A DNA stretch of 64,000 nt from Rotaria socialis (lineage: Eukaryota; Rotifera; Eurotatoria; Philodinida; Philodinidae), in assembly GCA_905331475.1 (NCBI GenBank), contig CAJNYU010001128.1, forward strand, positions 62,001 through 126,000, written 5' to 3'. Below are positions 23,106 through 33,378 of this stretch, in pieces; within the stretch, counting starts at the first letter, position 1; each line of letters opens with the position of its first letter. The notes beneath the pieces are model-generated. The model was not told the DNA's origin and searched no databases. It worked only from the letters and a program-made list of their open reading frames with translations. The translations under genes and the position numbers were made by a program.

Positions 23106-26073
23106 CTATAAAATAATTTTATTTAAGCATAGTTTCGAATCGTTTCTAATCGAAACATATTTCAATAAAATGCAAAGTGAAATATATATATATATATATC
23201 AATTAATCCTCGATATGAACTTTAAATCCAAGAATATTTATTTATATATGCGTAAGACGCATGAAAAAGGAGTGGGCTTTCACAAAAGACAAATATTAGC
23301 CTTTCCTCTGTTTTTAATTCCTACATATAGGTATAGTAGTATAGAGTTTTTTTTTGACACTCTGTTGTATAGATAATCGACTATTTATTCTTGAAACTGA
23401 ATTCTCTATTCTTAATCAAAACTACAAAATCAGTCTAACATTTTTCCGTCGTCATTTTCCTAGTAATGCAATCTAAGTATTCACTAGATAAATAGAAAGA
23501 ACTTAAATAGTTAGGAAAAAAACTTTTTTTCAAGAAAGAGAAGCCGCAAAAATGTTATTCTAAATAATAACGGAAATGTGACACGTGTGGTGAACTTACC
23601 GCAGTTTTTCTGAGCTACGAAGAAAAAGAAGAATAACTGCAGTTATTATTATAGTTCTTTCTAACTGGGACAAAAGATTGCCTTGACTTCTACTTACATG
23701 AACGAGAAGAAAAGAAATAAAAAGAGGAAGGTAAAAACTCGTGACAAGAATATCAATAATAGCAGCAAAACCGCAATTTACTAACTTTCATCGCTTCACT
23801 AATGTCACCTAGAGTCAAGAAAGACCTGTCCCATTGATAAATTAGCCGTCTATCTTATATGCTTTATTAACATCTTCATACAGTAATATTTCTATAGTTG
23901 TAGTCATGCCGAAAAATATTGGTTGTATAACAATGAAGGCCAGCATGCTTCTATCCAATCCTAAAACATCTAATACAATGAATCATTTCATTTCTATTAC
24001 AACTAGTATACATACTTGAAAAAAAGAAATAAAATTAAATAAATAGGTATTTTACTCAATATAATCTAAATATATTCGCATATATTCTAAAAGAAATTGC
24101 AGATAATAGTACGCTTCTCTATCTCTCCCTCTCGCTCATTTATAATTTACTATTGTGAAAGTATAATGATGCTAGTATGTGTATCAATTGGCAAAGTATT
24201 TTAGTTCGATTTCTTTGATTGACGGATCGAACCACCTAATTGCTTCTCTCACTTCCATAATAATGAATACCACTAAGAAAATATATGCGTATAGCCTGTA
24301 TAATTTGTGAATATTCATTGGTGATCAGGTATTGCCACTAGAAAATCTTGATTATAAATACGTACGTATGTTTTTACCTTTTCTCGGTTTTTATGCTTCT
24401 TTTTCCACTAATGAAAATTCTTTTTCTTCCTTTTTTCTGTCTCGTTCTCCTCCTTTCTTAGTGTTGATCGAAAGATTTGACGGTTATGTTGGTGCGCGTC
24501 TAACAGAATAACAAATATTATTTGCCAAAGTTTGCTATTCAAGTATCGCTTGCTGGTATTTCAAGGACACCTGCTGCCGATACTACTACTACTAATACTA
24601 ATACTAATAATAATATTTCTATATGAATGAATATAGAAAAATCTGAGTGATGCACACGTGCTATGATTTCGTAGTCGTGTGTGGTGAAAAATAAAGTTTC
24701 TTTGCTGTGCGACTGTTGCAGTTGTCAGTGAACGAGCAAAGAGAGGAAAGAATAAACAACTACTGAAAAAATTCAAATGTGTTAGTCATTTTTTTTCTTC
24801 TTTTGACAGAGAATAAATGATAGCGCTCCATGTTTTTCTCTTTTTAACCACATACTTAACCGTTATCGATAATAAAAAATAGTTTTCATGAAATCTATAC
24901 TTTTTAATTCATGCCCAACTTTGTTATTGTTGTTCTGTTTAAAGTCAATCTCTATCCTTCGTGTCAGCTTTATCATTGATCAGAAAGAGAAAAGTAAAAA
25001 ACATGAAAATAAAAAGAAAGATAAAGAAAAGAGCAAAACATATAAGCAGAGTAAATACACTTTTTTCTCTTGACGATGAAATTACAAGCATGAAGAGTCA
25101 TTCATATTGAAAAACAAAATGCACATAAAATGAATACAACCTTTCTTATACTGTGTGTCAAGTGGATCAGTAAGAATATTGTTTCTAGTCTTCATTGATT
25201 AAATGTCAAAATCTTTGGTTAAGTTCAATATAGATATATGAAGAACTACGAAAATAGATACGTTTGTCTTGTTGTATCGGAAAATGATTCATCATTAACT
25301 TCATTAAAAAATTGTTTTTGTTATTGTGTCTTAGAAAACAATTTTATTTTCAATAATTTATGTTAAAAGAAATCATAGAAAGATATTTTTTGTGATTCTT
25401 TAGTGATTACAAGCATTCAATAAGAGCAATATGAAAACATTAAAACCTATGTTTAATATTTAACTTTTTAATCGCTACAATAAATATAGTTAAGAATGCT
25501 ACTGTTCTTTATTTGTACAGGCAAGTTCACATTTCGCTGAAAAAGTAGATTCGATATTGTACTCTTTTTCTATGTAGAATGATGCTTAGTTTTCACGTTG
25601 TTAGATAAATTTTTAAGAAGGGAAATAGTAAATACAGTGTGATCTCTTGTGTTTTTTTTCAAATGCGCTACTTATCTTTTCTTTTGATTATTTTAGGAAA
25701 ACAAAATACAAAAATGTTGACCAGCTTCTTTTTACACGAAACTATTTTATTCATGATTTCCATCGGAACTGCATACCTTGAAACATTTCTGTCATCCTCA
25801 AGTAATTAGAATCAACAATAGACGAATAAAGAAATAAATCAGCCAGAAGCACGTTCGATTTTTTGAATATTTTTATGCTATTGACTTTAGTATATCGTCG
25901 TAGATACGAGCAAATACAATTATAACAGCTGGTTTAGTTAATCAGAATCAGTTAATATGTACTTTCTAGATCATTCTCAATCGGATCTGCTAGTTTTATG
26001 AAAAATTCTTTTCAAAACGATAAAATTAATGTTTATAATATATAAAAAGCCTAACCTCTTAACATTTTAGATA
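23106..26073. other. Intergenic, no supported gene
   Basis: AT-rich, between a minus-strand gene and the plus-strand selenoprotein-like gene, so it should contain both promoters. A trinucleotide tract (ACT/AAT units, about 24582-24616) is the only repeat noted. TTTTAG directly before the ATG region at 26074 suggests a 5' UTR intron end. Confidence 0.5.
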
Positions 26074-26886
26074 ATGAATAAATCTATGATAATTGAAGAT
26101 GCAATATCTGAACTAAATTCTATTCTTTCTTCAGCTCAGACGCAATTTACCTCAGATCCTAAGAAGTTCTTTTCTCAGAATCATATTTCGTCGTTAGGCA
26201 AATATATATCGATCGTAGCGAATCTGTGTAATTTGCTCAATTTGTCTGGTTATGATGAATTGAAACAAACTCTAGAAAATTCATCTTTCGCTGATCTCCA
26301 AATTCGATGGAATAAATTTCTATCTGAAGTCGACGATCGATCTATACTCTCGAATTCGAATCCATCTACATTACCTTCCGACATACAACTATTAAGTGTT
26401 GATAATAATCAGCTGGTCAATTTGGAAAATATTTATACGAATCATGATCGAAATTTATTTGTTTTTCTTCGACATCTTGCTTGATTACCTTGACGAGAAC
26501 ATGTGCAACTGCTGACCACTCTTGATCGATGTCATATTGTCATTATTAGCTTTACATCATCAATTGACAGTGTTCGTCAATGGAAAAATGAAGTCGAATG
26601 TCCTTTTGAAATCTATTGTGATCGTGATCGTCGTCTCTACCATTATTTTGGATTTCCTGGCAAAGCTTACGCTCGGGTGTGGAATGTTCAAACTTTAGAT
26701 TATTATGTTGAACAAAAATTAAATGGAAAAAAATTACCAACGGCGCTAGATAAGAACGATGATCCAAATCAGATGGGTGGCAATGTTATTATCGACCAAA
26801 GTGGTCGAGTTATTTGGGTTTACAAAAGTAAATCACCTACAGATCGACCAAGTGTTAGACAGTTGCAATGTATCTTAGAACGCTAG
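26074..26886 (+). CDS. Selenoprotein L-like peroxiredoxin-fold protein with UxxU motif
   Basis: One frame of 270 residues, provided TGA at 26482-26484 and 26491-26493 are read as selenocysteine (residues 137 and 140). The local order is FLRHLA-U-LP-U-REH, the place where AhpC/TSA-like proteins of the PRXL2 type have a CxxC redox site. SelL is known for a U-x-x-U diselenide in a thioredoxin-like fold. Downstream, family-typical segments continue without further stops: VIISFTSSIDSVRQWKNEV, CPFEIYCDRDRRLYHYFG, ARVWNVQTLDYYVEQK, DDPNQMGGNVIIDQSGRVIW and SPTDRPSVRQL. The N-terminal 125 residues are helical. Both sides of the TGA pair keep frame and sense codon use, which argues against decay. A candidate SECIS lies about 140 nt after the TAG stop. 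Predicted role: thiol/selenol redox protein. Without Sec decoding it would be two unrelated short frames. Confidence 0.88.
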
Positions 26887-27022
26887 ATCCATGACGATAG
26901 TTATCTCAACTTCAATACAACATGAAGCGGTGACTATAAGAGATCTTTGTTTAATTTCATGTGAATATATGTTTTATAACTATTTTTGATCTATAAATTT
27001 ATCAACTAATAAATTCGTAATT

Positions 27023-27099
27023 TGTGAAATCAAGTAATGAGACAATTCAGAAATTCAAACAACTTCGTCTAGAAGTTGTCGATATTATTATTATTCACA
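27023..27099 (+). promoter_or_regulatory. Candidate SECIS element
   Basis: In the 3' UTR of the selenoprotein-like gene. Quartet strands are ATGA (27037-27040) and GA (27081-27082). The upper helix is GACAATTC (27041-27048) with GAAGTTGTC (27072-27080), one bulged G. An unpaired AAA (27051-27053) sits 10 nt after ATGA, where SECIS elements carry conserved adenines. The lower helix includes TGTGAA (27023-27028) with TTCACA (27094-27099). Spacing between quartet strands is 40 nt. Folding was done by eye; the upper helix is short for a SECIS, and a competing hairpin (27059-27078) exists. Confidence 0.5.
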
Positions 27100-29417
27100 T
27101 ATAATACTAAATACCGTAAATACATAATACATAGGCTATTTGTAAATGAAAAAATATACAATAATTATATTTTTTTATAAATTCAACTGGGTTCTTACGG
27201 GTGAAAATGAAATTTTAGGCAACCTCAAGTTATTCTCAAGTATAGATAGAGTACAATAATTCAGAGAATAATAAAGTTTGGTCTACTAAATCATGTTGTA
27301 GACACCAATATAACAAAGAGAAAATGTTTTTCAAAAACTGATTATTAGATAATTCTGACATATTGTCAATTGTGACCATATGACAATCATTTCTTTTGTT
27401 GAAATGGAAATACAAGAGTAGCAATTAAATCTAAAATTCTTCTTTTATCAGATTGAAAGATGAGCAAGTGTAAAATTGATTAACAATGCATTCACTACTT
27501 TTTTTACATCACAGTCATTCATATCTTCTTCAAATCGAACTAGCAAAGTTTCTCAAACAGATTCCATTGTTCACAGACTGTTTGTGTTCTTTTCGCAATT
27601 ATTATGATAACAACACAACTCAATTATTTTTAACAGTTCGTTTTGATTCAATAGGGTTTTGCATCGGCAATGGCACTGATCTCTCTATCCGGTCGATATT
27701 TCTGACATGAATGATAATCATACTGACCATTAATTATGTTTAATTTTACGTTTATTGAAAATGAATTGGATCTCTATAAGAAATAACAAATTGTCATTAG
27801 AAGATTAGTACTATAGGAAACTTCATAGTGGTCAATCGTCTCCTTGCAGTAAAATGGAGTATAACGATGATATCTTAACAAGTAGAACTTTATTCTGTTA
27901 GAAGAGAACATAATTGATAATATTGATTAGCCCTAGTATTTCCAATAGGATACATGAGTCGTTTTAATCAACACGAATTCATCATAAGAGATTTTACTAG
28001 ATAAGATTTATTTATTTTTAGTACAATTTTAACAGTAAGTATACATCATAGGCCATCATTTTTCAATAAACGAGCTTCGATAAAATTCCTAATATATCGA
28101 AGACAACAATTAATATATAAATCCATAAAATAACAATAATAAAATTATGCTTAGTTCTATTATAATTTTCTGGCTATCTCAAAGTCTACTCGATCATCTC
28201 AATTTTAATCAAAAGAATTTCATCCATGATCATGATCATAATTAATAAAATTTATTCGAAGTTTGATTAAATTTGCATCATTTCTGCTAGATTTTTAATA
28301 GATAACAATTAGATTAATTTTATAACGTTAAAAAAAACACTATATACTTGTAGTATAACTTATTCATAAACTGAATCGTATATATTATAATCCTAAAAAC
28401 GTAGGATTGAAATCCAAGTTTCTTCCGTTGAATCGAAGCAATAAAATATGGATATCGTTTCGAAGAGAATTACATTTGAATTGAAAAATATCAATATTGC
28501 AATCATAACTTTGATGTCACCAATTTTTCTTTGTAATAGTTGTTGTACTATTTCGATTGTGCTAAATATCAATGTCAGTAGCTATGAAAGTCAAATCAAG
28601 AACAAGAAAATAATAGTCTCTATACGATGGCACGTTTTTCTAGATACATTCGATTTTCAGGTGATGTCATAGTAGATATCTTTTTAAATCAAATTTTTTA
28701 ATCAGATCATGCACTCAAACTGTATATATATATATATGAGAAAATGGAAAGAATAATAGTTGGTTAGCATGAATTAGTTCAGTCAATGACCCTCTTGGTT
28801 AAGTGATTAGAAAAAGAAAGGATTGTGTTTATTCAACTGTGATACAGCTGTTGTTCTTAAAATAGTAACTATCTATATTTTGAAATTTGTGTCCAAGTAT
28901 CTACTTCAAATTATTAGTCTTGTATTACTCTTTCAAAAGAACAAAAAACTGAAATCACTATTGATCTTATTACTTTGATCACAGCTCTGGTCTATTAGTT
29001 AGATGTTAAAATACGTTAGAAGAAAGCATCGTGCATCAAAACTATTGCTTTTAAAAATCATTGACTGACACAGAATAAATCTACCGTTGATTTTACATTT
29101 GAAAAATTACAGAAAGAATTAGTAACATTTGCATAATCTCTCTTATAGATCTGAATAACTGCATAGTATTTATTTAAGCAGCATCGTATAGTGTTGTCTA
29201 GGTTTATTCTCTTCAGTAGAACATCTATTAGGTATATTGAAAATTGATCTTTCATTCACGGCGATTATCTAATATACATAGAAGCAATCACTGTGTGCGA
29301 AATATTAACTGTTTGAAGAAAATTTTGAACAACTCTTGTTCTTTTTATAAATTTAGTAGGAAAAAATTGATGAAATAAATAATTGTATTTTCAAACAGAA
29401 AGTGTTCAGTTCATGAT
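27100..29417. other. Intergenic, nothing recognised
   Basis: AT-rich sequence with a short TA run near 28720-28736. Frames of 60-75 codons here have no motif. Confidence 0.5.
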
Positions 29418-30773
29418 TCAATGACTTGCTTGTTCATCATTATCGTCGTCAATTGATATTTGATTAACATTCGACATAGCTTCTTTTAATTCTTGTAATT
29501 TTTCATTCAAGTTATCAATACAAGCAATAAATGATTGTTGAGGACGTATGGGTCGATGTTTCTCAACATATTTTAGAGCTTGCTAAACATAGAGAAGAAC
29601 ACAAAGAAACTTTTCAATGAATTATCTGTTTAGATGTCATTACTCACTTGTGAACTCATTCTCATTTGAAATGAAATAAATGCAACAATAACAGCTGCTG
29701 ATCGACTAACACCACGATCGGAATAAACAAGTACTGGATCTCCACGATCATAAGCTACAGCTATCAAAATAAAGAAAAAGACAATCATCAAAATAATCTA
29801 AGCTAAAAACAACAATTCTACATATGAAATTAACTGCATCGTGCAACAATTCAAATATATTATCCGCATCGTGAACATCATCGATTGAAACACGACAATA
29901 TTTTCGTGTGTCGCCGCCTTGTACTCTATGGCATTTAAAATAAAAATAGAAAAATAATGTAAACAATAAAGAAATGCGAACAAATAATCTTCGTGTTTTG
30001 TACAATTCACATAAGCACGGATTTTTAAATCTTTCACTATTTGTGAATTCACAGCATGTTGACGACGACCCAAATAAACCAAATTAGGACATATTTCATT
30101 TGGATACGTTTGTATTAATTCTAATTCCTGAAAAATATTGTCAAAACTTAGCAAGCAAATTAAATAAGTAAATTTTACTTTTGGTGAATACAAAGATTGT
30201 GAAGTACGTAGAAATGGATATAACTTTGAAAATAGTTGAAATCCTCCTTTAACAATTCTAATAGTTGTCAATGCAGTTACATGTTGCTGAAGTAAACTTG
30301 CGCATATATATATTTCATCTATATGAGTAAAATAACATTTGAGCAATCATTACTAATGCCAATATAGAAATAAAACGTTATCACAAACCTTGTTCTTTTA
30401 ATGGTAAATTATTCGTTCGACTATCGTAGAGAACTATATGTTCACGTGTTTCAAGATCAGCACGCCATGGCATGTCATATTGGCCATCTTCATTCTTTAG
30501 AATATGCAAATGATTTTAATGAGATAAATCATAAGTTAACGTACTCGACGAATATGATTAGCACTTATTATATGACTTTCATCATATTCTTTGCGTGATC
30601 GGCAATCTAAGAAAAATTTCAATGAGATTATTGAGAAATTTTCAAAACAAACAAATAAAACCAAGTAAATAGAGATAGTTAGTATCACTAATACGTGCTA
30701 ATCCATTAATTTCGGCATTGAGTATATTAAATAGATCAATACATTCAATCAATTCGAATGGCGGTGGAAACAT
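29418..30773 (-). CDS. STYXL1: STYXL1/MK-STYX-like pseudophosphatase (rhodanese + DSP domains)
   Basis: Minus-strand gene with about eight short exons and introns of 45-65 nt. The N-terminal rhodanese-like part reads MFPPPFELIECIDLFNILN, then CRSRKEYDESHIISANHIRR, HIVLYDSRTNN and IVKGGFQLFSKLYPFLR. The dual-specificity-phosphatase part follows (PNLVYLGRRQHAV, DLKIRAYVNCT, CRVSIDDVHDADNIFELLHD). The phosphate-loop segment is VLVYSDRGVSRSAAVIV. Active enzymes have HC-x5-R; here His-Cys is Tyr-Ser, so the catalytic cysteine is missing, as in vertebrate MK-STYX. It ends with a helical acidic tail and TGA at 29418-29420. Known relatives act as scaffolds or substrate traps in MAPK and stress-granule signalling. 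The ATG at 30773 was chosen because the family starts near this motif. Confidence 0.85.
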
Positions 30774-31247
30774 TGTCCTCTTACTATTTTCAATAGATCA
30801 ATTTTGTATTCAATTTTGAAAGAGGAGCTGTGCCATTACTGTCGTCATCTCCATAGACAACGAAACTATGTTCAACAGGCAGCGACACCTATGGGGAAAT
30901 GCTTGTAAAAATATAGTATACCTATGACAATAAAATTCTAAAGAATTACACTTAAAATATAAAATTTTTTTTTTCTTCTTCATTTTCATACTAAAAAGAA
31001 AACAGTGAAGCATAGCATTTTAATAGGCTCGATAAATAATCAATAAACGGTTAGACATGCCATGACGAATGAGTCAACATTGTAATTTTTTTCTAGCAGT
31101 ACTATTGAGTTGACTCGTTAGCAACTACGAGTTGTCAATTTAAAATAAGTATATTGCTTTCGTTCTAGAAAAAGGACTTATGCTTTTTATGACTAGAGTA
31201 CTTTTAATTAGCATGAAGGTAGATTTTACCATTGATTTGTAGATCAA
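30774..31247. other. Divergent promoter region between STYXL1-like and BCL7-like genes
   Basis: 474 nt between two genes reading apart. No motif was identified with confidence. Confidence 0.4.
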
Positions 31248-31667
31248 ATGATATTATCTCGTCTTCGAAGTGAAGCCCGTGGCGGGCCATCATCTGGCTC
31301 ATCGACCCGTTATAGTGGCAGTGTTTATAGTGGCAAAGTACATCATGGCCAACAAGCCAACGATCCTGACCTTAAACGAGCTCTTCAATATTCGTATACA
31401 TTACAAGCTGTAAAAAAATGGGAAAAGCGCTGGGTAGTCATTCACGAAACATCTATGCGTGTTCACAAATGGATGATAGCACCAGTAGCAACGTCAATAC
31501 TTGCTTCACAAACTATTGTTGACAATACAGCTGATATCACTAAAAATAATACTGAAAAACAACAAGAAGAAACTACAATACAACAGAATCAGCAAGAGTC
31601 TGTTACAGATGAAACACAAAATACACAAATAATGATGGATGAAGAGAGCATTAGTCAATCAAGCTAA
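31248..31667 (+). CDS. BCL7-family protein (SWI/SNF subunit-like)
   Basis: Intronless in its coding part, 139 residues. The conserved BCL7 N-terminal core is clear: LKRALQYSYTLQAVKKWEKR followed by WVVIHETSMRVHKWMIAP, matching the family's '[26 protein letters not shown]' pattern. A Gly/Ser-rich leader precedes it (RGGPSSGSSTRYSGSVYSGK), and the rest is a Gln/Thr/Glu-rich disordered tail, as usual in BCL7. BCL7A/B/C are known accessory subunits of BAF chromatin-remodelling complexes, so a nuclear role is expected. The leader is longer than in vertebrate BCL7, where the core lies near residue 25. Confidence 0.85.
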   Translation: MILSRLRSEARGGPSSGSSTRYSGSVYSGKVHHGQQANDPDLKRALQYSYTLQAVKKWEKRWVVIHETSMRVHKWMIAPVATSILASQTIVDNTADITKNNTEKQQEETTIQQNQQESVTDETQNTQIMMDEESISQSS

Positions 31668-32004
31668 GCTTAGTTAATATACATTGTTTAATGCCAATCT
31701 TTGTCTCTCATTTCAATCTGTAATACTTTATCGTTTTCTCTCAGTATATATGGAGTATTTGTTTGTTTATTCTTTCTTGCGCAATAATGCATCTGTACAT
31801 GTGTCAATAGGTATAAAAATGGAAAGTAGAAATATACGGACATTCTATAGTTATCTTAGTTTATCACTCATTACAACAGACGTAGAATAATCGTGAATCA
31901 ACACCGAGAAAAGAGAGCTTGATTTTTCTTAACATAACATAAAGAACAATTGAAGTAATATAAATCAGCTAATATTAAAATATTCTGTATAAAATCGCGA
32001 TGGA
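31668..32004. other. 3' flank of BCL7-like gene
   Basis: AT-rich; nothing recognised apart from likely 3' UTR sequence. Confidence 0.4.
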
Positions 32005-32251
32005 TGTCCAAGGACTGAGGATTAGGAATTCCTCATCAGTTCTCCTACAGTTCCTTGCATAATAAAGGTAAAAACACTTGTAAAATGGTGAGAATCAATA
32101 ATTTCATACAAAAATTATTTTATCGCAACTTTCGTGAATGGTGGAACTGTGAGGGAACTGATAATTGATTCCCATTTCCTCTAGGAATTATCACAGCAAC
32201 ACTGACAATTCCTCGGCACATTAAGAATTCCTATTTTTCAGTCCTTGGACA
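32005..32251. mobile_element. MITE-like element with about 26-bp inverted ends
   Basis: Left end TGTCCAAGGACTGAGGAT and then TAGGAATTC (from 32005) pairs with the right end, which reads GAATTCCTA, then TTTTTCAGTCC and TTGGACA (to 32251). The first 14 bases match perfectly and TAGGAATTC again after a small mismatch. Length is 247 bp, with no coding frame. No clear target duplication was seen, so the exact ends are uncertain. Confidence 0.7.
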
Positions 32252-33378
32252 CTGCTGGAAAATTCACAGGACGGAAGGATTTCCGACTGATGACACCAGT
32301 CTTCTTCTAAAAGTTGACTCCTTAGTTTCTATTAGTCAACTCAGACGTCTCAAACGGATAGTCATTAGAAATGACCTATTAGACTTCGTTAGACTAGTTC
32401 CGATTGGGTCAAAACTTATCACAACTTATCGTTTCCAGATTCATGTTAAGCAAAATTTCTATAATCATTTTCCTACTCATGATGAACTCATGTCAGCTGA
32501 ATTCGGAATTAGACGAAAGCTCTTTGTCTCTTTCATGAAATAGCATACACCAGTATGTCATCATTATATTCTTGTGTATTTACTTTTATGTAACATAACT
32601 CACTGATATGCACAATGTGACCATATCTAAGACAAAGTTCTTTTCCTATTGAACAGTCATATTTAGTTTGAACTTTGATTTATAAAGAAATTCGACAGAA
32701 TTTTCTTAGAGCTCTCCACGATTCATATATATGATTCAAATTTCAAGACTTGAAGGTGAATAACTTTCAAAAGAAAAATTCATACCATAGAAATTAAGCA
32801 GATAAATTATGTTGAGTTCTGATTTAATCTTACTTCGTCAAATATGAACTCTAACGTTTAAGCCAGAAACACAATTGAATTCTGATCTCGGAGTAAATTA
32901 TTGAAAAGTAGAAAACTTACGCTTAGACGATGATGGATTTCATTACTAGTCAAATCTCATAATTTTCGACTTGAATTTTTCTTGTGCATTGGAAGTACGT
33001 GTGTAAAAAAAAGTAGTTAAAATACTAAAACCTTTATGTAATATGTATATATCTTTTGACTAAATAAAAAAAATCATCATTGCAATCTTTGCTGATGCTT
33101 TGTTTTACACACATTCCATGATTGGAGAAATATCCTATTGTCTTAAAAACTTGAATTTTTTAAAAATTTCATCGAAGAAAACTTCTTTTTCTGCAACCGG
33201 TAACTATTTTATGGATGAAAAATATGCTTCTAAAATCATTGTGAAAACTATTCTTTAGTACTAACTTTTGCAAAATCAATCACTGCAAGGAGTAAAGAAC
33301 TAATATCGATTCTTTTTTATAATCACTTTCTTATTATTAATTAATGCAAAAAGAAAACTAAATAAAATGTAACAAACC
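32252..33378. other. Intergenic, nothing recognised
   Basis: Was searched for the missing 3' part of the GlgX-like gene (family motif DE-x-x-RTQ and NNAYCQD) and none was seen. Confidence 0.45.

Noticed and set aside
26891..26934. Alternative SECIS with ATGA at 26891 and TGAC at 26931
   Set aside because: Only five base pairs (CTTCA/TGAAG) form between the quartet strands and the rest does not pair; the element at 27023-27099 is better.
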